Source: Bacteroidales bacterium UBA5197 | GTDB taxonomy: Bacteria; Bacteroidota; Bacteroidia; Bacteroidales; Lentimicrobiaceae | Assembly (NCBI GenBank): GCA_002412885.1 | Contig: DHVX01000055.1 | Location: 124,001-188,000, forward strand | DNA length: 64,000 nucleotides | Direction of reading: 5' to 3' | In this document: in pieces, positions 53,016 to 63,496 of the stretch | Layout: every line of letters starts with the position of its first letter | How positions within the stretch are numbered: position 1 is the first letter of the stretch | The notes under the pieces: generated by a model | What the model was told of the DNA's origin: nothing | Databases searched by the model: none | What the model saw: only the letters and a program-made list of their open reading frames with translations | Position numbers and translations under genes: made by a program

Positions 53016-55888
53016 TTGGGAAAGAAATACAGCAGGACACAGCAAAATCACAGATTTCGGAAGTGTCAGGCCCAAAGTTGGAAATATTCGGTGCAAGGGT
53101 ACACAATCTCCAGAACATCGACCTTAGCATACCCCGCAACAAACTGGTTGTAATTACAGGATTGAGTGGCAGTGGAAAATCATCACTTGCTTTCGACACC
53201 ATATATGCTGAAGGCCAGCGCCGTTATATGGAAACCTTCTCGGCTTATGCCAGACAGTTTATCGGAAACCTCGAACGCCCTGATGTAGATGAGATCAACG
53301 GACTGAGCCCGGTAATTTCCATTGAGCAGAAGTCAACCTCTCGCAATCCCCGATCAACGGTTGGCACTATCACCGAAATTTACGATTTTCTGCGATTGCT
53401 TTATGCCAGAGCTGCAGATGCAATTTCTCCTGTTACCGGTCAACCGCTGGTAAAATACAGCGAACAACAGATCATAGAGTTAATAACCGACCACTTTGCT
53501 GAGAAAGAAATACTCATTCTGGCGCCATTGGTAAAAGGACGCAAAGGTCATTACCGCGAACTTTTTGAACAGATGAGGCGGCTGGGTTTCCTAAAGGCCA
53601 GGATTGACGGTGAATTGCGCGAAATCAGCTTCGGGTTGCAACTCGACAGATACAAAACCCACGACATAGAACTGCTTGTTGATAAGATCAGTCTTAAAGG
53701 GAAGTCAGCTGAACGCTTGAATGCATCCGTAAAAACCGCTTTGAAGCAAGGAAAAGGAACCATTCACATTATTGAATTGCCCTCGGGTGATGAAAAATAC
53801 CTGAGCAAAAAACTTATGGATCCGGCTACAGGCAATGCATTCGATGAGCCAGAGCCAAACTCCTTTTCATTTAATTCGCCCTATGGAGCCTGTCCGCATT
53901 GCAATGGGCTTGGCACCATCACTGAAATTGACCTGAACAAAATAATTCCGGATCCTTCAATAAGCATCAAAAAAGGAGGAATTGCCCCGTTGGGTGAAGC
54001 AAAGGCATCGTGGATTTTCAGACAGATTGAAGCACTTGGAGAAAAGTACGGATTCACACTTTCTTCGCCCATTTCTGAAATACCTGAACAAGCCATCAAC
54101 GCCATTCTTTATGGTACCGATGAAATGCTGAAGGTAAAAAACGAATATCTGGGCGTTACCTCTTCCTATTCGCTCAACTTTGAAGGATTGGTGGCATACA
54201 TCACCAATCAGTCCACCGAAACATCCTCAACCGGCTTACGCAAATGGGCCGGAAACTTCATGAACCTGAAGGAATGCCCCGATTGCGGAGGCAGCCGTTT
54301 GAAAAAGGAATCGCTTAACTTCCGTATCAAAGGGAAATCCATTGCCGATCTTTCTGCCATGGATTTATCAGGGCTGCTGGAATGGTGCAGGCAGGATGAT
54401 TTGTTTCCTGATCCCCAAAAGGGTTTGATTGCCTTTGAAATTATGCGTGAAATTACTGACAGGATACAATTCCTGCTGGATGTAGGTCTCGATTACCTTA
54501 CAGTAAGTCGCCCGGCCGGAAGTTTGTCAGGCGGAGAAGCTCAGCGCATCAGACTTGCCACTCAAATCGGGTCGCAGCTGGTAGGTGTACTTTATATTCT
54601 TGACGAACCCAGTATCGGGCTTCATCAGCGCGACAATCAGCGGCTCATAAAAGCCTTGCAGGACCTCAGGGATATCGGCAACTCAGTAATTGTTGTAGAG
54701 CACGACAAAGAGATGATACTTGCATCAGACTTTATTGTTGACATTGGCCCCGGAGCCGGCCGTCATGGAGGAAAGATTATTGCAACCGGCGCCCCTGCTG
54801 ATATGATTAACTGCAATTCAATCACCTGCTGCTACCTTAGCGGGAAAAAGCAGATAAAGGTTCCGGCAGTCAGAAGGAAAGGCAATGGTGATTATCTTGT
54901 TCTCAGTGGAGCCTCCGGCAATAACCTGAAAGACGTCACACTGAAACTACCTTTGGGCGTATTTGTTTGCATAACAGGGGTTTCCGGCAGCGGAAAATCA
55001 ACTTTAATCAATGAAACGCTTTACCCCATTTTAAGTCAGCATTTTTACCGGTCTGACAAAAAACCTTTAAAGTACAAATCCATTGAAGGGATAGAAAAAG
55101 TTGATAAGGTAATTGAGATTGATCAGTCGCCGATTGGCAGAACTCCAAGATCAAATCCGGCAACTTATACCGGTGTTTTTGATGAGATCAGGAAGCTCTA
55201 CGCCACCTTGCCCGAAGCAAAAATCAGAGGGTATCAGGCCGGAAGATTCTCATTCAATGTAAAAGGTGGCCGATGCGAAACCTGCAGAGGTGCCGGAGTG
55301 CGAATCATTGAAATGAATTTCCTGCCCGATGTTCATGTACCTTGCGAAAGCTGTTCAGGCAAAAGATACAACCGCGAAACCTTAGAGGTAAGATTCAAAG
55401 GAAAATCGATCAACGATGTCCTGAATATGACCATAAACCAGGCTGTTGAGTTTTTCGAAAACATTCCGTTTATCCTTCATAAGATCAGAACTTTAAAAGA
55501 AGTCGGGCTGGGGTATATAACCCTTGGTCAACAATCTACAACACTATCGGGTGGTGAAGCCCAAAGGGTGAAACTTGCTACAGAACTTTCGAAGAAAGAT
55601 ACCGGAAAGACTATGTACATACTGGATGAACCAACCACAGGCCTTCACTTTGAAGATGTGAATGTTTTATTGGGCGTGCTGAACCGTCTGGTTGATAAAG
55701 GAAACACAGTTTTGGTGATTGAGCATAACCTGGAAGTAATAAAAGTAGCTGATCACATCGTTGATTTAGGTCCCGGAGGAGGAAAAAGAGGGGGATTGAT
55801 TGTTGCAACAGGCACTCCTGAAGAAGTTTCCCTAAATACGGAAAGTGCAACTGCTCAATACATTAAAGAAGAATTAAATATTCACTGA
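53012..55888 (+). CDS. uvrA: Excinuclease ABC subunit A
   Basis: A 958-residue DNA damage-recognition ATPase of nucleotide-excision repair. Two ABC modules are present: Walker A GLSGSGKSS (50-58) and GVSGSGKST (about 655-663), and two signature motifs LSGGEAQR. Zinc ligands occur in CPHCNG and CPDCGGSRL in the first half and in CETCRGAG / CESCSGKRYN in the second. Length and domain order are canonical. The start overlaps the lytic transglycosylase by 4 bp (ATGA), an operon arrangement with no known functional basis. Confidence 0.97.
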   Translation: MIGKEIQQDTAKSQISEVSGPKLEIFGARVHNLQNIDLSIPRNKLVVITGLSGSGKSSLAFDTIYAEGQRRYMETFSAYARQFIGNLERPDVDEINGLSPVISIEQKSTSRNPRSTVGTITEIYDFLRLLYARAADAISPVTGQPLVKYSEQQIIELITDHFAEKEILILAPLVKGRKGHYRELFEQMRRLGFLKARIDGELREISFGLQLDRYKTHDIELLVDKISLKGKSAERLNASVKTALKQGKGTIHIIELPSGDEKYLSKKLMDPATGNAFDEPEPNSFSFNSPYGACPHCNGLGTITEIDLNKIIPDPSISIKKGGIAPLGEAKASWIFRQIEALGEKYGFTLSSPISEIPEQAINAILYGTDEMLKVKNEYLGVTSSYSLNFEGLVAYITNQSTETSSTGLRKWAGNFMNLKECPDCGGSRLKKESLNFRIKGKSIADLSAMDLSGLLEWCRQDDLFPDPQKGLIAFEIMREITDRIQFLLDVGLDYLTVSRPAGSLSGGEAQRIRLATQIGSQLVGVLYILDEPSIGLHQRDNQRLIKALQDLRDIGNSVIVVEHDKEMILASDFIVDIGPGAGRHGGKIIATGAPADMINCNSITCCYLSGKKQIKVPAVRRKGNGDYLVLSGASGNNLKDVTLKLPLGVFVCITGVSGSGKSTLINETLYPILSQHFYRSDKKPLKYKSIEGIEKVDKVIEIDQSPIGRTPRSNPATYTGVFDEIRKLYATLPEAKIRGYQAGRFSFNVKGGRCETCRGAGVRIIEMNFLPDVHVPCESCSGKRYNRETLEVRFKGKSINDVLNMTINQAVEFFENIPFILHKIRTLKEVGLGYITLGQQSTTLSGGEAQRVKLATELSKKDTGKTMYILDEPTTGLHFEDVNVLLGVLNRLVDKGNTVLVIEHNLEVIKVADHIVDLGPGGGKRGGLIVATGTPEEVSLNTESATAQYIKEELNIH

Positions 55889-56012
55889 CAAAATATTACA
55901 ATAAAAACCTGAATAAATTTTGACTAACAAAAAACATGTTAGTATATTTACCGCCTGAATATCTAGACTCAAACGCTAAAAAAGCATTTGCTAATTAAAC
56001 TACAAATACAGC

Positions 56013-56732
56013 ATGTACACCGAAGGTTTTACAGAAGAAGACAGAATCAGGGATGCGATAACTCCCAAAAACTGGAATGAAATAATGTCCAGCGATTCCT
56101 GGGCTGTTTTCAAAATCATGGCTGAACTGGTTGAAGGTTTTGAAAAACTGGGGAAAATTGGTCCATGTGTCACCATATTTGGTTCAGCACGCACAAAGTC
56201 CACCCATAAGTATTACAAACTTGCCGAAGAAGTCGCCTATTTATTGACAAAAAAGGGATTTGGAATTATTTCAGGAGGTGGCCCTGGAATAATGGAAGCG
56301 GCCAACAAAGGCGCACATTTTGGTGGAGGAAAATCTGTAGGTCTGAATATTGATTTACCATTTGAGCAATATTCCAATCCATTTATAGACCCCGACAAAC
56401 TCATTACTTTCGACTATTTCTTCGTTAGAAAAGTAATGTTTATGAAGTATTCGCAGGGCTATATTGTTATTCCCGGAGGTTTTGGAACTCTGGATGAATT
56501 GTTTGAAGCAATTACGCTGATTCAGACACACAAAACTGTAAGGTTTCCGATTGTTCTTGTCTCTACCGAATACTGGAAAGGACTGATCGACTGGATACAT
56601 CATGTAATGCTGACAGAACATAACATCAGCACTTCTGACCTTGATATATTCACAATGGTTGATACTGCAGATGAAGCAGTAGCTATTATTGAGGAATATT
56701 ATAACAAGTACGCACTAAAACCAAATTTCTGA
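56013..56732 (+). CDS. LOG-family protein (TIGR00730, lysine decarboxylase-like fold)
   Basis: A 239-residue Rossmann-like protein of the family that includes cytokinin riboside 5'-monophosphate phosphoribohydrolases and nucleotide 5'-monophosphate nucleosidases (PpnN-like). The signature PGGFGTLDE (154-162) is present, with SGGGPGIMEAANKGA (87-101) upstream. The long N-terminal helix region is typical of the larger bacterial LOGs. A cytokinin role is not implied. The retropepsin-like gene follows 60 nt downstream. Confidence 0.9.
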   Translation: MYTEGFTEEDRIRDAITPKNWNEIMSSDSWAVFKIMAELVEGFEKLGKIGPCVTIFGSARTKSTHKYYKLAEEVAYLLTKKGFGIISGGGPGIMEAANKGAHFGGGKSVGLNIDLPFEQYSNPFIDPDKLITFDYFFVRKVMFMKYSQGYIVIPGGFGTLDELFEAITLIQTHKTVRFPIVLVSTEYWKGLIDWIHHVMLTEHNISTSDLDIFTMVDTADEAVAIIEEYYNKYALKPNF

Positions 56733-56792
56733 GATTTGCCGGGATCAAGTCTCTTTTCATTTATTAATCCGAATTTTCAAAAATCAAACGAC

Positions 56793-57257
56793 ATGACATC
56801 ATTAAAATTAATTCAGTTAAACTTCTCCACAGGGGGATACAACCTTTTGGCCAGGGTGATGATTAATGGTAAACCCGCCCTTTTTCTGGTTGACACAGGC
56901 TCAGCTCAAACTGTGCTTGATACCGACCACATGCAAAAGTTTGTCAGCCAGACTGAACTCAAACGAAATGCAAGGAAAAACCTTGCTCCGGGCTCTACCA
57001 GTGTTTACAGCTACATCGCCAACATTGAAACCCTAGAGATTGGCTCAGTAGTTATTAAAAACTACAAAGCCACAGCCGTTGATCTGGGATATATCAACCG
57101 TGCATTCAGAGGTATGGGAAATCCTCAGGTTGACGGTCTTCTTGGTTGCGACCTGCTGCGCCATTGCAAAGCTACACTCAAATTTGAAGAGCGTGTTCTT
57201 GAACTGGGAGCTCTTGAAGAACCAAGTGAAGTGGCTCAAAATGCCATCATCGAATAA
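56793..57257 (+). CDS. Retropepsin-like aspartic protease domain protein
   Basis: A 154-residue protein comprising little more than one retropepsin-like domain, with the active-site FLVDTGSAQT (D34-T-G) and the later hydrophobic-hydrophobic-Gly ILLG-type motif represented by VDGLLGCDLL. As for retroviral proteases, a dimer would be needed for activity. No signal peptide or membrane segment is apparent, so it is predicted to be cytosolic. The ATG at 56793 is chosen over the frame start at 56736 because the domain begins directly after it. The last 11 bp overlap the convergent T9SS gene. Confidence 0.8.
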   Translation: MTSLKLIQLNFSTGGYNLLARVMINGKPALFLVDTGSAQTVLDTDHMQKFVSQTELKRNARKNLAPGSTSVYSYIANIETLEIGSVVIKNYKATAVDLGYINRAFRGMGNPQVDGLLGCDLLRHCKATLKFEERVLELGALEEPSEVAQNAIIE

Positions 57258-59508
57258 TCACAATTTTCGAGGCTGACATCAGTTTTGAATACTGATTTTC
57301 AATTGCAATTACATAATATAAACCTGCTGGCAGATTTCCAGAATCAAACTGCATTCTGGAAATCCTTTCAGCTTTTTGTCGTTTCATGACTTTTCCATGA
57401 ATATCGATAATCCTCACTTCCCAGTCTCCTGAGCTTTCAAATTCAATTACAAATGTTTCTTTTGCCGGATTGGGGTAGATGCAGATTCCTGTCTGTACCT
57501 TTTCATTTTCATGAATACCGATTGGCCCGGGAGTTGTCCCTTTATAAAGAACTACACCTCCGCTGTAATTGCCAATTGCCAGATCAGGGAACCCGTCTGA
57601 ATTCAGATCAATCACACCCGGTGATGTTCTGATTCCTTCTGAAATATACATAAAATGCCTGCTGACCAGGTCGAAGGTGGCTTCAGTCGTTGTGCTTATG
57701 TTTTTGTAATGAAAAATCATTCCCGACTCAGAACCAACCAATAAATTAAGTTCGCCTTCCTTCCCTTCAAAAAAACACGGCACACTATGGCCGGTATAGG
57801 AAACCTGCGGATCAGTTACATTTACCTTACCAAAGAAATCTGTAATCATTTCGAAATCAGTATTGGCAATACTTCCAGAATTGCGGTAGTAAACCAGCTT
57901 TCCATCGGAATTGCCAATTACCAGTGAAATCGTTTCTTCACCCGGGAATTTCAAAAAAACCGGCGTGCTGTTGGCTCCGACATCAATCGACTGCCAATTA
58001 TTTACAGGAGTTGCATACACCGGCATTTGCCCGGGCAAAGCCAGATTTTGAAAATGCCAGAGAGATCCTGTTTCATTACCCAATATCATGTCCAGACTGC
58101 CGTTTCCATCCAGATCAGCAAAAGCCGGGTATAAGCCGCGAAGCCTCAATGCTGATGCTCCGGCAAAATCAGCATCTGCCAGAATAAATGAGGGATTGGT
58201 AGTGCTTCCATTGTTGATATACAGATGTAATCGACCTGTATAATAACACTTTAGCTGACCATTTAGATTCACAATGCAACTGTCATTAAAGCCAAAATTC
58301 CCAACCACCATGTCGGTTAATCCATCCTGATTGATATCCACAAAAACCGGATGCGCACCGAACCCCATATCAATCATGGTATTTTGCAGAAACGATTGAG
58401 TTACCAACCTGAAATCAGGCACGACCGATTCCGAAATATCCTCATACATCCATACACTGTTATAGCCGGCTGATTTGACCAGACCTGGATCAAACGGCGA
58501 AACCAGCAACTCTTTTTTGCCGTTGTTTGAAATGTCGATATGCTGAACCAGAGGAAATGACCATAAATCAATTGGTGAAGCTTCTGGATAATTAAATATC
58601 TGACTTGTCATAAAAGCATTGAAATCATCACCTCCATTGATAAGAAATGCAGGATCGCTATAATCAACATCTCCAAGAATCAGATCATTAATGCCATCAC
58701 CATTCATATCAATAAGGCAAAAAGTAGAACCGGTATGTTTGGGATCAGATTTTCGGATCATTTGACCAGATTTCTGATAGCAGGTGTCGAGGTAAATTTC
58801 ATTTGACTCAGGATTTTCAGCAAAGCGCCCCCAGCAACCTTCAACTTTGTGAAATACCAACGAATCGGCATTTCCATATAGCTCCATCGACATATTCTGA
58901 TGTAGATCCACATATGAGCCTAATCCCCAGAATGTTATAATATCAAGATCACCATCACCATCCAGATCCTGAATTACAGGATAATCGACGTAAGTCACCA
59001 AAAGATTCGTAAAAATGCTACCCTGAAAAGATGTTATGTAAGGATCAACAACCTGTTCAAATGCAGGATGATCGGTTCCAATATTTTTGAAAGCCAGAAT
59101 ACCTCCGGGAGTGTAAGTAAAAATATCAGGCTTGCCATCGTTGTTGTAATCAACCAATTGAAACCATTGCTTGATCGGCGGGAAGAATCGTCTGTATTCA
59201 GGCGCGTATTGATAGGGATTGACCGCTGATTCGGGATTGAAGATAAATGGCAGCAGTCTGTCGCCATGACGGTCAAAAATAATCAGATCATCAATTTCAT
59301 CGTCGTTGAGGTCTATTTTTCCGAATTGAACATTATTCAAGCCTCCGGCCCATGCATTGTCAAGCTTTACGCCATGCACAAAAACATCAGGACCGTGCCA
59401 GGGCAAAAATCCAAACTCATTGGTGTTTTGGGCATTTGATAGATTCAAAAACAGCACTAACTTGATCAGAATGAGAAATAAGAGTCGGGGTCGCATGTGA
59501 GTTTGCAT
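57247..59508 (-). CDS. T9SS-targeted FG-GAP/VCBS-repeat protein
   Basis: A 753-residue secreted protein. After a signal peptide (about 1-27, ending SNAQ) come at least seven FG-GAP/VCBS blades with calcium-binding DxNxDG-like loops, such as DLNDDEIDDL, DYNNDGKPDI, DLDGDGDLDI, DMNGDGINDL, DINQDGLTDM, DLDGNGSLDM and DLNSDGFPDL. A C-terminal T9SS type A sorting domain (IYPNPAKETFVIEF ... LPAGLYYVIAIENQ) ends the protein. The propeller could bind glycans or proteins at the surface. Start is the ATG at 59508 or 59496; the TTG at 59574 is rejected. Its 3' end overlaps the retropepsin gene. Confidence 0.87.
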   Translation of the reverse strand: MQTHMRPRLLFLILIKLVLFLNLSNAQNTNEFGFLPWHGPDVFVHGVKLDNAWAGGLNNVQFGKIDLNDDEIDDLIIFDRHGDRLLPFIFNPESAVNPYQYAPEYRRFFPPIKQWFQLVDYNNDGKPDIFTYTPGGILAFKNIGTDHPAFEQVVDPYITSFQGSIFTNLLVTYVDYPVIQDLDGDGDLDIITFWGLGSYVDLHQNMSMELYGNADSLVFHKVEGCWGRFAENPESNEIYLDTCYQKSGQMIRKSDPKHTGSTFCLIDMNGDGINDLILGDVDYSDPAFLINGGDDFNAFMTSQIFNYPEASPIDLWSFPLVQHIDISNNGKKELLVSPFDPGLVKSAGYNSVWMYEDISESVVPDFRLVTQSFLQNTMIDMGFGAHPVFVDINQDGLTDMVVGNFGFNDSCIVNLNGQLKCYYTGRLHLYINNGSTTNPSFILADADFAGASALRLRGLYPAFADLDGNGSLDMILGNETGSLWHFQNLALPGQMPVYATPVNNWQSIDVGANSTPVFLKFPGEETISLVIGNSDGKLVYYRNSGSIANTDFEMITDFFGKVNVTDPQVSYTGHSVPCFFEGKEGELNLLVGSESGMIFHYKNISTTTEATFDLVSRHFMYISEGIRTSPGVIDLNSDGFPDLAIGNYSGGVVLYKGTTPGPIGIHENEKVQTGICIYPNPAKETFVIEFESSGDWEVRIIDIHGKVMKRQKAERISRMQFDSGNLPAGLYYVIAIENQYSKLMSASKIVIIR

Positions 59509-59684
59509 TAAGACAATTGTTTGTAAATTTAAAAAAAAGCCACGAGATACGGCAGAAAAAATCCGGCAATGCAAAAAGACATGACAAGTTATTTCATATT
59601 TTACTTAACTTCATTACTATTTTATTTTCTGATTCTTAATTAATTAGCATCAATATTAAGTTTTAAAAAAACAAAAAAACAGGA

Positions 59685-59715
59685 TTGGTATTTTCGGTAA
59701 GAAGTCCTATATTTG
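59685..59715 (+). promoter_or_regulatory. Promoter of secDF
   Basis: TTG (59685-59687), 20-nt spacer and TATATTTG (59708-59715), 42 nt before the ATG at 59758. A TTG start suggested at 59713 is the last part of the -7 element and is rejected. Confidence 0.65.
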
Positions 59716-59757
59716 CAGGCTCAAAAAAACAGTCTAATACAATTAAATTACTCAAAC

Positions 59758-62700
59758 ATGCAGAATAAAGGTGCTATTAAATTCTTCGCGATTGCATTGG
59801 CAATTGTGTGCCTTTTTCAGCTATCATTCACTTTCTTTTCAAAAAAGGTTGAGAGAAATGCCGTAGCGTACTCACGGAATGAAGCTGCAACAAGTCAGGC
59901 AAAAGAACTGGCAAAAGGTAATACAGTGCTTGAGCAGGTATTGCTCGACTCAATCAGCAAAGCCAGGGAGAGGTATTTTCTTGACTCAATGTCAGGTCAG
60001 ACTGTCTATAATATCCTGGTCAGGAAATATACTTATCAGGAAGTTAAAGAACGCGAACTTAACCTGGGTCTTGACTTAAAAGGTGGAATGAACGTTACCC
60101 TTGAGGTTTCGGTTGTTGACATCGTGAGAGCGCTTTCAGGCAATAGCACCAATCCTGTATTTACACAGGCAATCGACAAGGCGCTTGAAAAGCAAAAAGC
60201 AAGTCAGACAGATTTCGTTACATTATTTGGAGAATCTTTTAAAGAAGTTGACCCAAACGCATCTCTTGCTGCAATCTTCAATACAGTTGATCTGAAAGAC
60301 AGAGTTACTTTCAATTCAACCAACGATGAAGTGCTGAAGGTTATCAGGGAGGAAACCAAAGGAGCGATTGATCGCACCTTCAACATTCTGCGCACCCGTA
60401 TCGACCGCTTTGGAGTTGCTCAGCCAAACATTCAACAACTGCAGACAGCCGGAAGAATTCTGGTTGAATTGCCAGGCATAAAAGAACCTGAGCGTGTTCG
60501 TAAACTTCTGCAGGGAACTGCACAGCTCGAGTTCTGGGAAACCTATCAGTTCGCTGAATTGGTTCCTTACTTCGAAGAAGCAAACAAACGTTTGGTTGAT
60601 AGCCAGACTACAACATCTGATACCACATTATCTGCAGATACAACTGTTGCTGAAACACCTGTTGCTGATACAGCATCAACACCTGCTGATACAGCCAGTA
60701 AAGCATTGCTTGACAAACTCAGCGATACAACATCAGATGATCGGCAAGATGCTAATTTTGAGAAATATGCCAGAGAAAACCCATTATTTGCATATCTGAA
60801 CCCTGCAATCTTCCCGAATGCTCAGGGACAGTATTTCCCGGGACAGGGTGCAACTGTAGGTTTTGCAACCATAAAAGATACTGCAAGGGTTAACCGCATG
60901 TTGCGTCAGACCAAAGCTTCATTCCCCAGAGACCTGAAACTTGCCTGGACAGTAAAACCAGAGAAAGATCGTCCTGATATTCTAGAGCTGATTGCATTGA
61001 AAATTACAAGCCGCGATGGCAAAGCCCCACTCGGAGGCGATGCAGTAGTTGATGCACGCCAGGATTACGATCCTAACGGAAGAGTTGAGATCACCATGTT
61101 GATGAATGCAGAAGGTGCAAAAACATGGAAAAGGCTTACCGGTGATAATATCGGAAATCAGGTTGCCATTGTGCTTGACGATTATGTTTATTCAGCACCA
61201 AGGGTAAACAGCGAAATTCCAAACGGACGCTCTTCTATCACTGGAAACTTCTCCATTGAAGAAGCACAGGACCTTGCAAATATTCTGAAAGCAGGAAAAT
61301 TACCTGCTCCTGCCCGCATTGTTCAGGAAGAAGTTGTTGGACCATCACTTGGACGCGAATCGATCAACGCCGGACTTGCATCGTTCATTATTGCTTTTGT
61401 TCTTGTACTTATCTACATGGTTCTCTACTACAACAGAGCAGGCTGGGTTGCTGATATTGCACTTGTAACCAACATCTTCTTTATTTTTGGAGTACTTACT
61501 TCGCTGGGAGCTGTGCTTACGCTTCCCGGTATAGCAGGTATTGTTCTAACATTGGGTATGGCTGTGGATGCCAACGTAATTATATATGAGCGTATCAGAG
61601 AGGAACTTAGAGCTGGCAAAGGTTTACGCCTGGCCATAACAGATGGTTACAACAATGCTTATTCTGCGATTATCGACGGAAACGTTACCACCTTACTTAC
61701 TGGTATTGTTCTTTACATTTTCGGATCAGGACCAGTTCAGGGATTTGCTACCACACTTATTATCGGTATCATAACCTCTTTGTTTACTGCCATCTTTATT
61801 TCAAGAGTTATCTTTGAAAATCTGCTCAGCAAAAACAAAAACATTACATTCGACAATGTATATACACGTTACGCATTTACCAAAGTAAACTTCGATTTCA
61901 TTGGAATGCGTAAGAAATTGTACTATGCATCGGCTGTGTTTATTCTCATTGGAATCGTTTCACTTGCAACCAAGGGATTGAACTTTGGAGTTGATTTCTC
62001 AGGGGGCCGCACCTATGTAGTCCGCTTCGACAAGGAAGTAAATACCAACGACATTCGCAGCGCGCTTAATGCAGAGTTTGGAGAATCTCCTGAGGTAAAA
62101 ACTTTCGGATCGTCAAATCAGGTGAAAATTACCACCAAATATCTGATCGAGGATGATACTCAGGCGGCTGATTCAATTGTTGAAGCTAAAATCTTTAATG
62201 GAGTAAAGGGTTTCTATACTACTTCAATGTCTCTAAATGATTTTACGGATGACGATGATGCCAAGGTTCTCGGACGTTTGAGTTCTCAGAAAGTTGGTCC
62301 AACCATTGCCGATGACATCAAACAAGGAGCGGTTCTGGCAGTCTTCTTTGCACTGATTATCATTTTTATCTATATTGCTATCCGTTTTAAAAAGTGGCAA
62401 TATGGAATGGGAGGACTTTTGTCTCTTGCGCATGATACAATGATTACCATTTCGCTTTACTCGATATTTTCCGGCATTCTGCCATTCAACCTTGAAGTAG
62501 ATCAGGCGTTTATTGCTGCATTGCTCACCATTATTGGTTACTCAATCAACGATACCGTGATCATCTTCGACCGTATCAGGGAATACATCGGTCTTTATCC
62601 CAAACGTGCAATAGCGGACAATATGAATCATGCAATGAACAGCACCCTCGGCCGCACATTCAATACTGCTGGTACAACCCTTGTGGTTCTGATCGCCATA

Positions 62701-62871
62701 TTTATTTTTGGCGGTGAAGTTATCCGTGGATTTATTTTTGCCTTGATGGTCGGTGTGGCCGTTGGCACCTACTCTTCAATCTTTAATGCAGCACCAATCG
62801 CTTATGATTTTATTATGATTTCAAACAAGCGGAAGAAAAGAAAAGAAGAATTGAAGAAAGCAACAAAATAA
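59758..62871 (+). CDS. secDF: Protein translocase SecDF fusion
   Basis: A 1037-residue fused SecD-SecF, usual in Bacteroidota. SecD has the D1 motif GLDLKGGMNVTLEV, the D5-like GMAVDANVIIYERIREE, and SecF has DFSGGRTYVVRF and TIIGYSINDTVIIFDRIRE, each with six membrane helices. Using proton motive force, it helps release secreted proteins after SecA-driven translocation. A low-complexity Thr/Asp/Ala-rich insert lies at about residues 282-325 in the first periplasmic domain. It has a good promoter (59685-59715) and terminator (62888-62923), so it is a single-gene unit. Confidence 0.96.
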   Translation: MQNKGAIKFFAIALAIVCLFQLSFTFFSKKVERNAVAYSRNEAATSQAKELAKGNTVLEQVLLDSISKARERYFLDSMSGQTVYNILVRKYTYQEVKERELNLGLDLKGGMNVTLEVSVVDIVRALSGNSTNPVFTQAIDKALEKQKASQTDFVTLFGESFKEVDPNASLAAIFNTVDLKDRVTFNSTNDEVLKVIREETKGAIDRTFNILRTRIDRFGVAQPNIQQLQTAGRILVELPGIKEPERVRKLLQGTAQLEFWETYQFAELVPYFEEANKRLVDSQTTTSDTTLSADTTVAETPVADTASTPADTASKALLDKLSDTTSDDRQDANFEKYARENPLFAYLNPAIFPNAQGQYFPGQGATVGFATIKDTARVNRMLRQTKASFPRDLKLAWTVKPEKDRPDILELIALKITSRDGKAPLGGDAVVDARQDYDPNGRVEITMLMNAEGAKTWKRLTGDNIGNQVAIVLDDYVYSAPRVNSEIPNGRSSITGNFSIEEAQDLANILKAGKLPAPARIVQEEVVGPSLGRESINAGLASFIIAFVLVLIYMVLYYNRAGWVADIALVTNIFFIFGVLTSLGAVLTLPGIAGIVLTLGMAVDANVIIYERIREELRAGKGLRLAITDGYNNAYSAIIDGNVTTLLTGIVLYIFGSGPVQGFATTLIIGIITSLFTAIFISRVIFENLLSKNKNITFDNVYTRYAFTKVNFDFIGMRKKLYYASAVFILIGIVSLATKGLNFGVDFSGGRTYVVRFDKEVNTNDIRSALNAEFGESPEVKTFGSSNQVKITTKYLIEDDTQAADSIVEAKIFNGVKGFYTTSMSLNDFTDDDDAKVLGRLSSQKVGPTIADDIKQGAVLAVFFALIIIFIYIAIRFKKWQYGMGGLLSLAHDTMITISLYSIFSGILPFNLEVDQAFIAALLTIIGYSINDTVIIFDRIREYIGLYPKRAIADNMNHAMNSTLGRTFNTAGTTLVVLIAIFIFGGEVIRGFIFALMVGVAVGTYSSIFNAAPIAYDFIMISNKRKKRKEELKKATK

Positions 62872-62887
62872 CTTAACAGTTTATTTT

Positions 62888-62923
62888 TTAAAAGCCCGCT
62901 GATTATCAACAGCGGGCTTTTAA
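62888..62923 (+). terminator. Rho-independent terminator of secDF
   Basis: A 14-bp stem (TAAAAGCCCGCTG-type arm) with an 8-nt loop, followed by an A/T-rich tract ATTTTTATTG. It lies 17 nt after the stop. Confidence 0.88.
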
Positions 62924-62992
62924 TTTTTATTGCTTATGTTGAGGGGTGATTCAAAAAGAAAAGTGTAATTTTACCGGGCAAAGACAAAGTAA

Positions 62993-63379
62993 ATGCAAAC
63001 AGGAGTTTTATTATTTCTTGATATAAGCGGAGGTGAATTTCTGGTTATCCTTCTGGGTGTATTTTTGATTTTCGGACCAAAAAAAATGCCTGAGGTTGCC
63101 AGAAAAATCGGGCGGGTTATGAATGAGCTCAAAAAAGCCTCAAGTGACATCACCAAAGAATTCAGAGAGGAAACCAATGTAATTACCCGCGAGATATCAT
63201 CTGCCAGAGAAAGTATTCGCCGCGAAACTGAAAATATACGCAAGGAAATACCTGATCTTGCAACCCTCTCAACCGAAGACACCAGCATTTATCCTGAGAT
63301 AATCGAAACTGAAGTTAAATCTGAACCTATTGCGGAAATTAGCTCAGATGGTGAACAAAAGCCAGAACCCTTAACATAA
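62993..63379 (+). CDS. tatA: Sec-independent translocase subunit TatA/TatB-like
   Basis: A 128-residue protein with one N-terminal membrane helix (about 14-28, FLVILLGVFLIFGPKKMPE), the FGPKKMPE motif right after it, and an amphipathic, charged helix (residues 34-90) typical of TatA/TatB. The extended acidic tail (EPIAEISSDGEQKPEPL) and length favour TatB, but in this phylum a single TatA-like protein often serves, so the assignment is left open. A tatC gene is not in the window. Confidence 0.85.
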   Translation: MQTGVLLFLDISGGEFLVILLGVFLIFGPKKMPEVARKIGRVMNELKKASSDITKEFREETNVITREISSARESIRRETENIRKEIPDLATLSTEDTSIYPEIIETEVKSEPIAEISSDGEQKPEPLT

Positions 63380-63496
63380 TCCGGGCAATTATTTGCAAAA
63401 TTGACCGTTCTTCATTTGTGGTAATAAGATGAGACTTTTTCCTTCAGGTTTACCAATTCAAAAATTCCTAACTTAGCAGGCAAATAGGCAAATACA

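Noticed and set aside
59713..59757. TTG start for SecDF
   Set aside because: The TTG is the end of the TATATTTG -7 element, so it would not be transcribed.
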